From an uncultured Paracoccaceae bacterium (GTDB lineage Bacteria > Pseudomonadota > Alphaproteobacteria > Rhodobacterales > Rhodobacteraceae), in contig CANLVD010000004.1 in assembly GCA_947494445.1 (NCBI GenBank), forward strand, positions 62,001 through 126,000: 64,000 nt of DNA, written 5' to 3'. Shown piece after piece: positions 55,629 to 64,000 of this stretch. Position numbers and translations under genes: made by a program. Below the pieces are notes generated by a model, which worked only from the letters and a program-made list of their open reading frames with translations, was not told the origin of the DNA and ran no database searches. Position 1 is the first letter of the stretch, and the number at the start of each line of letters is the position of its first letter.

Positions 55629-56462
55629 ATGGCACGTGCAGTCTCGAACGGGAAAAAGATCGCCAACACCGCGATTGCGGGTACGGTCGGTTTCCTGATG
55701 TTCTTTCCGATCCTTTGGATCCTGATCCTGTCATTCAAGACTGAAGAGGATGCGATCCGGGCTCCATTGGAGATCCTGTTCAGCTCAGGCTGGACCATGG
55801 ACAGCTTTGCTGCTGTTCAGGCGCGCTCGGATTACTTCAAGCACTTCATGAACTCGGTGACCATCTCGGTCGGGTCGACATTTCTGGGACTGCTGATCGC
55901 GATCCCGGCTGCATGGGCGATGGCGTTTGTGCCCGCCAAGCGCACCAAGGACGTGTTGATGTGGATGCTGTCGACCAAGATGCTGCCACCGGTGGGCGTC
56001 TTGATCCCGATCTATCTGATCTTCCGTGATTTCGGCTTGCTGGACACGCGCATCGGCCTGACATTTGTGCTGATGATGATCAACCTGCCGATCATCATCT
56101 GGATGCTTTACACCTACTTCAAGGAAATCCCCGGTGAAATCCTTGAGGCTGCACGCATGGATGGTGCCAGCCTGCGCGAGGAAGTCATCTATGTCCTCAC
56201 GCCCATGGCGATCCCCGGCATGGCCTCAACGGTTCTTCTGAACATCATTCTGGCCTGGAATGAGGCATTCTGGACCCTGAACCTGACAGCCGCAAAGGCA
56301 GCACCACTGACGGCCTTCATCGCCAGCTATTCAAGCCCCGAGGGCTTGTTCTATGCCAAGCTGAGCGCTGCATCGATCATGGCCATCGCCCCCATCCTGA
56401 TCATGGGATGGTTCAGCCAGAAACAACTTGTCCGAGGCCTGACGTTCGGCGCAGTGAAGTAA
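55629..56462 (+). CDS. smoG: Polyol ABC transporter permease (SmoG-like)
   Basis: 277 residues of the MalG group, six helices. The EAA loop is [24 protein letters not shown], and the protein ends in [17 protein letters not shown], the family's typical C-terminus. It forms the membrane channel with the SmoF-like protein. It starts 13 nt after it, ATG 55629 with GGAGGGAC upstream. Confidence 0.93.
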   Translation: MARAVSNGKKIANTAIAGTVGFLMFFPILWILILSFKTEEDAIRAPLEILFSSGWTMDSFAAVQARSDYFKHFMNSVTISVGSTFLGLLIAIPAAWAMAFVPAKRTKDVLMWMLSTKMLPPVGVLIPIYLIFRDFGLLDTRIGLTFVLMMINLPIIIWMLYTYFKEIPGEILEAARMDGASLREEVIYVLTPMAIPGMASTVLLNIILAWNEAFWTLNLTAAKAAPLTAFIASYSSPEGLFYAKLSAASIMAIAPILIMGWFSQKQLVRGLTFGAVK

Positions 56463-56473
56463 GGAACAGGAAC

Positions 56474-57478
56474 ATGGGACGCATACAGCTCAAGCAAGTT
56501 CAAAAGGCGTTTGGCGATGTGGAAGTCATCCCGCCGCTGGATCTTGAAATCAACGATGGCGAATTCGTTGTGTTCGTCGGGCCATCCGGCTGTGGCAAGT
56601 CGACCTTGCTGCGCCTGATTGCGGGACTGGAGGACACGACATCAGGTGTCATCGAGATCGACGGTGCTGACGCCACCGACCTGCCTCCGGCCAAGCGCGG
56701 GCTTGCGATGGTGTTCCAGTCCTATGCGCTTTACCCGCATATGTCCGTGCGCAAGAACATCGCCTTTCCCATGCGCATGGCAAAGATGAGCCAGGAGGAG
56801 CAGGACAAGCGGATCGATGCGGCCGCAAAAGCGCTGAACCTTACCGATTATCTGGACCGGCGTCCCGGCCAGCTGTCCGGTGGCCAGCGCCAGCGTGTCG
56901 CCATTGGCCGTGCGATTGTACGAGAGCCTGCGGCGTTTCTGTTTGACGAACCATTGTCCAACCTCGACGCCGCCCTGCGCGTTGGCATGCGGATGGAAAT
57001 CTCGGAGCTGCACAAGAAGCTTGAAACCACCATGGTCTACGTGACCCATGATCAGGTCGAAGCCATGACCATGGCCGACAAGATCGTCGTGTTGCAGGCA
57101 GGCGTGATCGAACAGGTGGGCAGCCCGCTGGAACTCTACCGCACACCGCGCAACCTGTTTGTCGCAGGCTTCATCGGCAGCCCCAAGATGAACTTCATCC
57201 AGGGCGAGGAAGCCGCCAAACATGGCGCACAAACCATTGGCATTCGCCCCGAACACATCGACGTCTCGATGTCCGGTGGTCAATGGCAGGGCACGGTCGG
57301 TGTGGCCGAGCATCTGGGATCGGATACGTTCATTCACATCCACGGCATACCGGGCTGTGACCCGATGACCGTACGCGCTGACGGGGAAGTGACGGTCAGC
57401 TATGGTGATACGGTATCTCTGACCCCGCGCTCTGATCAGATACACAAGTTCGATGCAAACGGTCTGCGGATGTCATGA
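56474..57478 (+). CDS. smoK: Polyol ABC transporter ATP-binding protein (SmoK-like)
   Basis: 334 residues. Walker A is [12 protein letters not shown] near residue 38, the signature is [14 protein letters not shown], Walker B is [11 protein letters not shown] and the H-loop is VTHDQVEAM. The C-terminal TOBE-like regulatory part starts near residue 240. This is the MalK/UgpC group. ATG 56474; the frame is open upstream to 56408 inside the permease. The stop overlaps the SDR start (ATGA). Confidence 0.95.
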   Translation: MGRIQLKQVQKAFGDVEVIPPLDLEINDGEFVVFVGPSGCGKSTLLRLIAGLEDTTSGVIEIDGADATDLPPAKRGLAMVFQSYALYPHMSVRKNIAFPMRMAKMSQEEQDKRIDAAAKALNLTDYLDRRPGQLSGGQRQRVAIGRAIVREPAAFLFDEPLSNLDAALRVGMRMEISELHKKLETTMVYVTHDQVEAMTMADKIVVLQAGVIEQVGSPLELYRTPRNLFVAGFIGSPKMNFIQGEEAAKHGAQTIGIRPEHIDVSMSGGQWQGTVGVAEHLGSDTFIHIHGIPGCDPMTVRADGEVTVSYGDTVSLTPRSDQIHKFDANGLRMS

Positions 57479-58239
57479 GCGTGCTTGACGGAAAAGTGGC
57501 TCTGGTCACGGGCGGTGCGCGTGGCATTGGCCGTGCGATTTGCGAGGCAATGGCGGAAGCCGGTGCCAAGGTTGCCGTCGCGGATCTGCGCGAAGACGAA
57601 GCGGTTGAGACCGCCAAGGCCATCGGCGGCATGGGCCTGGCGATGGATGTGATGCAGTTCGATGCTCTGGCGGGTCAGGTTCAGAAAGTCGAGGATGCTC
57701 TGGGCGGGATCGATATCCTCGTCAATAACGCGGGCATTTTCAACATGGCCTCGATCGACAAGATCACGGCAGAGGATTATCGCCGCCAGTATGATGTGAA
57801 TGTCGGCGGCACGATCTTTGCCTGTCAGGCGGTTGTCCCGGCCATGAAACGCCGCGGCGGTGGGGCGATTATCAACTTCTCCTCTCAGGCCGGTCGCCGG
57901 GGAGAGCCCAACATCGTGCTGTATTGTTCGACCAAGGCCGCCGTGATCTCGGTCACCCAATCGCTTGCGCTGGAACTGGCATCCGACAACATCCGGGTCA
58001 ATGCGATTGCTCCGGGCGTCGTTGATACGCCGATGTGGGACGTCGTCGATGCACAGTTTGCGGAATACGAGAACAAACCGCTCGGACAGAAGAAGCGCGA
58101 AGTGGGCAAAGCGGTGCCTCTGGGCCGCATGGGTGTTCCGAGCGACATCGCGGATCCTTGCGTTTTTCTGGCTTCAAGTGCCGCACGCTACATCACTGCC
58201 CAGACGCTGAACGTCGACGGCGGTAACTGGATGAGCTGA
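57475..58239 (+). CDS. SDR polyol dehydrogenase (SmoS-like)
   Basis: 254 residues. The NAD motif is [25 protein letters not shown], the Ser in [11 protein letters not shown] and Tyr-Lys in [13 protein letters not shown] follow, so the catalytic set is complete. It resembles sorbitol/L-iditol 2-dehydrogenase SmoS and galactitol 2-dehydrogenases, which oxidise hexitols to ketohexoses. The stop TGA and the next ATG share one base. Confidence 0.88.
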   Translation: MSVLDGKVALVTGGARGIGRAICEAMAEAGAKVAVADLREDEAVETAKAIGGMGLAMDVMQFDALAGQVQKVEDALGGIDILVNNAGIFNMASIDKITAEDYRRQYDVNVGGTIFACQAVVPAMKRRGGGAIINFSSQAGRRGEPNIVLYCSTKAAVISVTQSLALELASDNIRVNAIAPGVVDTPMWDVVDAQFAEYENKPLGQKKREVGKAVPLGRMGVPSDIADPCVFLASSAARYITAQTLNVDGGNWMS

Positions 58240-59720
58240 TGCAGACTACACTTCGAAGACTGTCCAACGCGATGTTGCAGGATCTGCCGTCGGGTGTCAT
58301 CGGGCCGACCTATGATCGCTCAGCCATCACGCCGGGCATCGTGCACATCGGTCTTGGCAATTTTCACCGTGCGCACCAATCATGGTATCTGCACCGCCTG
58401 ATGCAACAGGGTAAGGCACTGGACTGGGGCATCATCGGCGCGGGCGTGCGTGCCCCCGATGCTGCCCAACGCGAACGCCTCGCTGCTCAGGACTATTTGA
58501 CAACTTTGATCGAGTTGGACCCTGCCGGAAGATCGGCCGAGATCGTCGGCTCCATGATCGGCTTCGTACCGGTGGAGGACGGCAATGCCGCCCTTATTGC
58601 ACAGATTGCCAAGCCTGCCATACGCATCGTGTCCCTAACGGTCACCGAGGGTGGGTATTACATCGATCCGGTCTCAAAAGCTTTTGACGCAGCGCATCCA
58701 GACATTCAGCATGATGCAGCACATCCCGACAGCCCAAAGACCGCCTTTGGCGCAATGATCGCAGCTTTAAAACTGCGCCGGGCAAACGGGGCTAGCCCGT
58801 TCACTGCGCAAAGCTGTGACAACCTGCAGGGCAATGGCACGATCCTGCGCCAGACGCTGGTGTCTCTGGCACGCCTGTCTGACCCGGATCTTGCCGACTG
58901 GATCGAGGCCAAATGCAGCTTTCCCAATTCGATGGTCGATTGCATCGTCCCGGCCACCGGTCCCAAGGAACTGGAACTGGTCAAGAGCCTCGGGATCGAG
59001 GATGCGTCCCCCGTCACCCACGAGAATTTTCGCCAATGGGTGATCGAAGATGCGTTCTGCGCGGGCCGTCCCAACTGGGACTCGGTCGGGGCGACGTTTA
59101 CCGATGACGTGCACGCTTTCGAGGCGATGAAAATCCGCATCCTCAACGGTGGCCATCAACTGATTGCCAATGCTGGTGAGGTTCTTTCGGTAGAGTTCAT
59201 CTCGGGCTGCATGGACCATTCGTTGATCGGGGCTTATTTCCGCAAGGTCGCCAGCACCGAGATATCGCCTCAGGTCAGCGCCGTGCCGGGGATGACGCCA
59301 GAGGCATATGTCGATCTGATCGATCGTCGCTTTTCCAATCCAGAGATCATCGATACGGTGCGCCGCGTGGCCTTTGACGGGTCCTCCCGCCAGACCGGTT
59401 TCATCCTGCCCACCCTGCGTGACGCCCTTGCCGCAGGCACCCCAACACGGGGCCTTGCCCTGTCGCAGGCCATCTGGGCACGCATGTGCGAGGGAACACG
59501 CGAAGACGGATCAAGGATCGAGGCCAATGACCCGATCTGGGACAAGCTGACAATCGCGGCCAAAGCCGCCAAAACCGACCCCGCCGCATGGCTCGCCCAA
59601 TCGGACCTGTACGGTGATCTTGCCGGACATACCTCTTTCAGCTGTGATTTCTCGGACTGGTTGACGCTGATCTGGTCAGACGGGATCGAGGCTGCCTTGA
59701 GATCTTATCTTCAGGAGTGA
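58239..59720 (+). CDS. mtlK: Mannitol 2-dehydrogenase-type long-chain dehydrogenase
   Basis: 493 residues of the polyol-specific long-chain dehydrogenase family. It has the N-terminal GIVHIGLGNFHRAHQSWYL nucleotide-binding motif and the catalytic helix EAMKIRILNGGHQLIAN (Lys-Asn-Asn-His pattern), ending with a short C-terminal domain. Members oxidise mannitol or arabitol to the 2-keto sugar. With the SDR and zinc ADH it gives this operon three routes from polyol to ketose. Start ATG 58239. Confidence 0.9.
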   Translation: MQTTLRRLSNAMLQDLPSGVIGPTYDRSAITPGIVHIGLGNFHRAHQSWYLHRLMQQGKALDWGIIGAGVRAPDAAQRERLAAQDYLTTLIELDPAGRSAEIVGSMIGFVPVEDGNAALIAQIAKPAIRIVSLTVTEGGYYIDPVSKAFDAAHPDIQHDAAHPDSPKTAFGAMIAALKLRRANGASPFTAQSCDNLQGNGTILRQTLVSLARLSDPDLADWIEAKCSFPNSMVDCIVPATGPKELELVKSLGIEDASPVTHENFRQWVIEDAFCAGRPNWDSVGATFTDDVHAFEAMKIRILNGGHQLIANAGEVLSVEFISGCMDHSLIGAYFRKVASTEISPQVSAVPGMTPEAYVDLIDRRFSNPEIIDTVRRVAFDGSSRQTGFILPTLRDALAAGTPTRGLALSQAIWARMCEGTREDGSRIEANDPIWDKLTIAAKAAKTDPAAWLAQSDLYGDLAGHTSFSCDFSDWLTLIWSDGIEAALRSYLQE

Positions 59721-59727
59721 CCACGTC

Positions 59728-60717
59728 ATGAAAGCTGTCGTCTTCACCGCAAAGAACGAGGTCCGCTTCATCGACTTGCCGGACCCGATACCGGGACCGG
59801 GTGAGGTCGTGATCGAGGTCAAGGCCAGCGGGATTTGCCACACCGACTATGAGGTTCTGAAGGATAATTACGGGACCGGCGCTTTCCCGGTGGTCCCCGG
59901 TCACGAGTATGCCGGTGTCGTGGTCGAAACCGGCCCTGATGTAAGCCACCTGTCCGTCGGTGAACGCGTTGCCGTCGATCCCAACTTTGAATGCGGCACC
60001 TGCCGCGCTTGCCAGCGCGGCTGGACACATCTGTGCGCGTCTCTCAGCGCATATGGCGTCACGACCCATGGCGGATTTGCTGAGTTCAGTCTTGTGAGTG
60101 CCGCCAATGTTCACCCCATCGGCGATATGTCATTCCTGCAGGCAGCCCTTGCCGAACCCATGGGTTGTGTCCTGAACGGCGTCGACGCTGTCTTTGAACC
60201 CTGGATGGAGAACGCCCTGATCATCGGTGCAGGGCCCATGGGCCTGTTGATGGGCATGGCGCTGAAATCACAAGGCGTGTCCGACGTGACCTTCTGCGAC
60301 ATCTCTGAAAGCCGCCTGACCCTGGCTGAGGGTTTCGGCTTTGATGCTGTGGCCAGCGGGTCAGATGCCCTGAAGCCTTGGCACCATGCGGCGGATCTGG
60401 TGGTCGAGGCAACAGGCGTGCCTGCAGTGGCCGCCGGAGTGACGAGTTACATGGCCAACGGTGGCAAAGGCCTTTTCTTCGGCGTTTGCCCGTCGGACGC
60501 AAAAATTGATCTGGCCCCGTTCGAGGTGTTTCGCCGTCAGTTGACGCTCGCCGGATCACATTCCCTCAACCACAATATTCCAAAGTCGCTTGAGGTCATC
60601 GCCGGGCTTGGCGACCAGATCGATCAGGTCGTATCCCACGCCCTGCCCCTTTCAGACATCACAAGGTTTCTGGACACCTCCCCACCTCCGGGCAGTCTGA
60701 AAATACAGTGGGCCTGA
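59728..60717 (+). CDS. Zinc-dependent alcohol dehydrogenase
   Basis: 329 residues of the MDR superfamily. The catalytic zinc ligands are in ASGICHTDYE and VVPGHEYAG. The structural zinc site has four cysteines (CGTCRACQRGWTHLC), and the Rossmann motif is IIGAGPMGLLMGMALKSQG. It resembles sorbitol, galactitol-1-phosphate or threonine dehydrogenases. In this operon it is likely to oxidise a hexitol such as altritol or iditol, but substrate cannot be read. ATG 59728 starts 7 nt after mtlK. Confidence 0.9.
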   Translation: MKAVVFTAKNEVRFIDLPDPIPGPGEVVIEVKASGICHTDYEVLKDNYGTGAFPVVPGHEYAGVVVETGPDVSHLSVGERVAVDPNFECGTCRACQRGWTHLCASLSAYGVTTHGGFAEFSLVSAANVHPIGDMSFLQAALAEPMGCVLNGVDAVFEPWMENALIIGAGPMGLLMGMALKSQGVSDVTFCDISESRLTLAEGFGFDAVASGSDALKPWHHAADLVVEATGVPAVAAGVTSYMANGGKGLFFGVCPSDAKIDLAPFEVFRRQLTLAGSHSLNHNIPKSLEVIAGLGDQIDQVVSHALPLSDITRFLDTSPPPGSLKIQWA

Positions 60718-60836
60718 TCAACCGTTCTGGTCTTTGCCGCCGGTCTGTCATCAAGGTTGTTAGGTACAGCTAGATCAATTTGCGGTTGTTGTTCCAAGTG
60801 CACATTTGGGTAAATCCGGCAACATCCAACACACTT

Positions 60837-60965
60837 GTCGGGCGACTGGCGAATTTCAAACTGCCCAAGGCCGTTTTCCTTGTTGACGAATTGCCCAGAA
60901 ATACCATGGGTAAGGTGCAAAAGAACGTGCTGCGAGAGCGTCACAAGGATGTCTTTGGCCGCTGA
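60837..60965 (+). pseudogene. C-terminal remnant of an AMP-forming CoA ligase (malonyl-CoA synthetase-like)
   Basis: About 42 codons encode LANFKLPKAVFLVDELPRNT and MGKVQKNVLRERHKDVF, ending with a TGA at 60963-60965. This is the C-terminal lysine-bearing tail of acyl-CoA synthetases, closest in wording to MatB (malonyl-CoA synthetase). Nothing of the remaining 450 residues is present upstream, where the zinc ADH gene ends. It is a relic of a larger gene deleted here. Confidence 0.85.
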
Positions 60966-60996
60966 CCGCCGCAAATCGGGCCGGGAAAGGGAAATC

Positions 60997-62166
60997 ATGC
61001 GCATTACCGACATACGGGAGGCTGTCGTGCCGATCTCCTCGCCGATCCGCAACGCCTATATCGATTTCTCCAAGATGACCGCCAGCGTCGTGGCTGTGGT
61101 CACCGATGTGATGCGTGACGGACAGCCGGTTGTAGGCTACGGCTTCAATTCCAACGGTCGCTATGCTGCCTCGGGCCTCTTGAATGAGCGGTTTCTGCCC
61201 AGACTGCGCGCTGCCACTGCGGACAGTTTGCTGAACGACAGCGGTGACAATCTGGACCCGCGTCGGGTCTGGTCCACAATGATGGCCAATGAGAAACCCG
61301 GCGGTCATGGGGAACGCTCCGTCGCTGTTGGAGTGGTGGATATGGCGATCTGGGATGCTGTTGCCAAGATCGCGCGCGTCCCGCTGTGGCGGTATCTGGC
61401 CGACGCCGAAGGCGATGGCACCGCAGATGACAGCGTCTTTGTCTATGCCGCGGGCGGGTACTATTACCCCGGCAAAGATGATGCCCAGTTGCAGGAGGAA
61501 ATGCGCCGCTACCGAGGCATTGGCTACAACGTCGTGAAAATGAAGATCGGTGGGGCCTCGTTGGACGAGGATCGTCGCCGCATCGAAGCGGCTCTTGAGG
61601 TCGTGGGAGAGGGTCGCAATCTGGCCGTCGATGCAAACGGGCGCTTCGATCTGGAGACCGCAATCGCCTATGGCAAGGCACTGAGCCAATATGACCTGTT
61701 CTGGTACGAAGAAGCCGGGGATCCGCTTGATTACGCGCTTCAGGCCGAGCTGGCGCAGCACTATGACGGCCCGATGGCCACCGGCGAGAACCTCTTCAGC
61801 CATCAGGATGCGCGCAACCTGCTGCGCCATGGTGGCATGCGCCCCGACCGTGACTGGCTGCAATTCGACTGCGCGCTGTCCTACGGTCTTGTTGAGTATC
61901 TGCGCACGCTTGCACTTCTGCCCGAGCATGGCTTTTCCAACCGCAATGTGGTGCCCCACGGCGGGCACCAGCTTTCGCTGAACATTGCCGCCGGGCTGAA
62001 ACTTGGCGGAAACGAAAGCTACCCTGAGGTTTTTGCACCGTTTGGTGGCTTTGCCGACACGGTTAAAGTGGAAAATGGCCGTGTCGGCCTGCCAGATGTG
62101 CCGGGGATCGGTTTCGAGCGCAAACAGGCACTGATAGACTGCATGCGTACTGCAACCGAAACCTGA
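60997..62166 (+). CDS. tarD: D(-)-tartrate dehydratase (enolase superfamily)
   Basis: 389 residues, closely following the sequence pattern of the Bradyrhizobium D(-)-tartrate dehydratase: ISSPIRNAYIDFSKMTASVV, VGYGFNSNGRYA and NEKPGGHGERSVAVGVVDMA. The enolase-superfamily catalytic residues are in place: VVKMKIGG (KxK near 182-184), AVDANGRF (Asp), WYEEAGDPLDY (Glu), MATGENLFS (Glu) and the general acid/base His of PHGGHQLSL. The enzyme converts D-tartrate to oxaloacetate. Start ATG 60997; the frame is open back to 60835 through the remnant. Confidence 0.93.
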   Translation: MRITDIREAVVPISSPIRNAYIDFSKMTASVVAVVTDVMRDGQPVVGYGFNSNGRYAASGLLNERFLPRLRAATADSLLNDSGDNLDPRRVWSTMMANEKPGGHGERSVAVGVVDMAIWDAVAKIARVPLWRYLADAEGDGTADDSVFVYAAGGYYYPGKDDAQLQEEMRRYRGIGYNVVKMKIGGASLDEDRRRIEAALEVVGEGRNLAVDANGRFDLETAIAYGKALSQYDLFWYEEAGDPLDYALQAELAQHYDGPMATGENLFSHQDARNLLRHGGMRPDRDWLQFDCALSYGLVEYLRTLALLPEHGFSNRNVVPHGGHQLSLNIAAGLKLGGNESYPEVFAPFGGFADTVKVENGRVGLPDVPGIGFERKQALIDCMRTATET

Positions 62167-62184
62167 GTGGTCAGCCCGGTTTCG

Positions 62185-62208
62185 AAGGGGCAGAATGCCC
62201 TGCCCCTT
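62185..62208. terminator. Hairpin between convergent genes tarD and the oxygenase
   Basis: AAGGGGCAG (62185-62193) pairs perfectly with CTGCCCCTT (62200-62208) over a 6-nt loop, in the 70-bp gap between two convergent stops. The T-run is short (TTT), so this may be a weak bidirectional terminator. Confidence 0.7.
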
Positions 62209-62236
62209 TGATAGAAACTGTTTCCAGTAGTGCGCT

Positions 62237-63145
62237 TCAGAAGGGGGCGAAACCGTCACTTTGCGCAGCAGGAACGCTCCAGCGCTCACGCGGTGAAACC
62301 TCGGTGTATGGCGCACCGGATGCGGGCACCTGACCCTGATCCCCATACAGCCACAGAATGATATTGGACCGCTCGCCGCTGGTGATCGGCATGGATTCGT
62401 GGGGCACACTGCCGTGGTGGATCAACGCCGTGCCGGGGGCAAATGTCAGTTCACTGATCTGGCGCGTTTCCCGGTCGAAGAACTTCACGCCCGAGCCTGA
62501 AAACGCCTCGCCCGGAAGGTTCAGGTTCAGGTTCAACGTCACCGACGATGCATCTGTGTGTGCGCGCAAGGAGGCGTCCTTGTCCGGCTGCCACTGAATG
62601 GAGAAGCCGAAGGTTTGTGTGTCGTATCCCACGATATCGGGAAACAGCAGGCGCGAGATCGGACGCATATAGGTGTTCATCAGATCACGATAGAAAGCCT
62701 GAAAATTCGGCGCGGCGAGATAGCCTTCCGATCTGGCATCCAGCATGGCTCCACCACGATTGAGCGAAATGCCGTAAGGCGGGCGCAAGGGGATGTCAGC
62801 ATCCGCCGCTGCTTTCAGATAATCCCGCAGGACAGACAGCTGCGCAGGGTCGAAGAACTGGGCTTCATAGACGCCCGGAAAAACCTCTTTCCACAGATCC
62901 TTGACCGAAGCTTCGCTGGCAGGGTCCGCCCATGCCTGCTCGACCGCCCTGCGCAGTTGAGGGTCGAAAAGGCTGTGGTCCAGATCAGCAATCTGGGGGT
63001 TTTTGTCTTCCCATTGTCTCCACGCGTCCTCAAACAGAGACGTGTTCCGGTTCCAGAAAGTGTATACGGAAGGCGCGCGCTGCAGGATCGCGTCCCGAGT
63101 GGGCCGCTCCACTGCACGGGCGCGGTCAAGTGAGTTCAGTTCCAA
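62237..63145 (-). CDS. 2-oxoglutarate/Fe(II)-dependent oxygenase-like protein
   Basis: 302 residues. The facial triad fits LRAHTDASSVTLNLNLNL (His196, Asp198) and the second His249 in IHHGSVPHESMPITSG, with Arg259 (GERSNIILWL) as the 2-oxoglutarate binder. The N-terminal 150 residues are helical and of unknown role. The fold group includes prolyl and lysyl hydroxylases and natural-product oxygenases; the substrate cannot be inferred. It is convergent with tarD. Start ATG 63145, with no clear operon partner. Confidence 0.75.
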   Translation of the reverse strand: MELNSLDRARAVERPTRDAILQRAPSVYTFWNRNTSLFEDAWRQWEDKNPQIADLDHSLFDPQLRRAVEQAWADPASEASVKDLWKEVFPGVYEAQFFDPAQLSVLRDYLKAAADADIPLRPPYGISLNRGGAMLDARSEGYLAAPNFQAFYRDLMNTYMRPISRLLFPDIVGYDTQTFGFSIQWQPDKDASLRAHTDASSVTLNLNLNLPGEAFSGSGVKFFDRETRQISELTFAPGTALIHHGSVPHESMPITSGERSNIILWLYGDQGQVPASGAPYTEVSPRERWSVPAAQSDGFAPF

Positions 63146-63216
63146 TTTGAAATGCTCCTGATGTGTCGTGCTTGGGCACGTCTGTCTGTGATGTGGTGTT
63201 CTGCGCTTTGCGGGGA

Positions 63217-64000
63217 TTAACCCAACTTGGCGACAACCTCCCTGATCGCTTGCATCACCTCTGTTCGGTGCCCTGCATCAAGGGCCGCGGCATGAGGTTG
63301 CGCAAAACGGCCGGTGTCATTGTCGAAATACTTGCCAGAGGCTGACGCAAAGGATGCCCCCAAGGCGGCTTCCCGCAGAATATCAGCCCCGATCTGCAGG
63401 TCACTGCCTGCGACGCCAAAGCCCTCCTTGACCATTTTGGACGCAAGCAGCGAGCCGGGATTAACGGCCACAACGACCGGCCCGTTTGGCAAATCCCTCG
63501 CCATTTCCTGCGACCAGATCGTGATGGCCAGCTTGCTTTGTGCATAGGCTTCCATGTCCCCAAGCGGCGCGCGGCCCTGCAAGGCGGCCAAATCCACTGG
63601 GGCTTGTGCCGCGGAGGACAGGTTCACAACACGACCACTGGGTGCGATGATCGGCAGAAGCTCAAGGGTCAGCACATAAGGCGCAAAGGTGTTGACCATG
63701 AAACGCGCATCATAGCCATCAGCAGTCACCGCATCCTTGATCTTGAATACGCCCGCATTGTTGATCAGCGCGTCTATCTGCCCGTGAACCTTGCGAATTT
63801 CTGCAACCAATGCATGGACATCAGCCATACGGGACAGATCGGCAAGATAACCTTCGGACGCTCCGCCAACTTCCTTGAGTGCTGCATCAAGCTTGGACGC
63901 ACTTCGACCATGAAGAAGGATCCTGTGCCCCTCGGATGCAAGGTTTTTGGCCGTCAGCAAGCCAATGCCATCGGTCGATCCCGTGATGAAAATGGTTTTG
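63217..64000 (-). CDS. SDR-family protein, N-terminus outside the window
   Basis: The frame enters from the right edge (KTIFITGSTDGIG, a TGxxxGIG nucleotide motif) and ends at 63217. INNAGVFKI and NLSSAAQAPVDL (Ser) are present, with Tyr-Lys in MEAYAQSKLAI. This is the SDR type related to retinol dehydrogenase/WWOX-like proteins, probably NADP-linked. The first residue(s) are outside. It is 71 nt upstream of the oxygenase gene on the same strand, so they may be co-transcribed. Confidence 0.85.
   Translation of the reverse strand, partial: KTIFITGSTDGIGLLTAKNLASEGHRILLHGRSASKLDAALKEVGGASEGYLADLSRMADVHALVAEIRKVHGQIDALINNAGVFKIKDAVTADGYDARFMVNTFAPYVLTLELLPIIAPSGRVVNLSSAAQAPVDLAALQGRAPLGDMEAYAQSKLAITIWSQEMARDLPNGPVVVAVNPGSLLASKMVKEGFGVAGSDLQIGADILREAALGASFASASGKYFDNDTGRFAQPHAAALDAGHRTEVMQAIREVVAKLG

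Noticed and set aside
60856-62409. Open frame of 517 codons on the minus strand
   Set aside because: It mirrors tarD in codon phase (third-position GC shadow) and overlaps the 3' end of the oxygenase gene; tarD has all catalytic residues.

Overview
The window looks like chromosome from a marine Rhodobacteraceae (Roseobacter-group alphaproteobacterium). The evidence is GC-rich DNA with dense operons, a CcrM-type GANTC methylase, a RegB/SenC redox pair, an alphaproteobacterial DivL-TsaE-AmgK-MurU-AddB-AddA-TrxA string, a TRAP transporter and a polyol ABC operon of the smo/mtl type. I saw no rRNA, tRNA, CRISPR array or intact insertion sequence.

Left part (1-18.9 kb): the end of an RraA/HMG-CHA aldolase-like gene, rnhB and ccrM (three GANTC sites cluster in the ccrM leader), then a minus-strand catabolic operon (ALDH, NIPSNAP, cupin, TPP enzyme, SDR, DctP, DctQ, DctM) facing a divergent AraC regulator. 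Five of the eight genes of this operon carry frameshifts or a premature stop: ALDH, cupin, TPP enzyme, SDR and dctP. Six lesions fall within 5 kb, while I see no broken full-length gene in the rest of the window. Next come a LacI regulator, a GAF protein, a large RTX/cadherin-like secreted protein, a divergent BCCT carrier and a secreted esterase.

Middle (18.9-49.5 kb): mainly housekeeping genes. These are alkB, mutY, a DUF721 gene, a DsbA-like thioredoxin, the pmbA-cysQ-DUF4170-waaA-lpxK operon, a glycine amidinotransferase-like gene, senC/regB, the divL-like to addA operon, trxA, an orphan phnM, a peroxiredoxin, a DUF481 outer-membrane protein, and cydAB (short bd/CIO-type oxidase) followed by a LysR gene. 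A near-perfect 27-bp palindrome lies upstream of cydA.

Right part (49.7-64 kb): a polyol locus. A GatZ-family protein and a PfkB kinase are divergent from a LacI regulator, which is followed by an ABC transporter (SmoEFGK-like) and three dehydrogenases (SDR, MtlK-like, zinc ADH). A matching operator (TTTACACGTGTAAA and a close variant) sits in front of both arms. The set fits uptake of a hexitol, oxidation to a ketohexose such as tagatose or fructose, 6-phosphorylation and 4-epimerisation to fructose 6-phosphate. Then come a remnant of a malonyl-CoA synthetase-like gene, a D(-)-tartrate dehydratase, a 2-oxoglutarate/Fe(II) oxygenase and the C-terminal part of an SDR that leaves the window.
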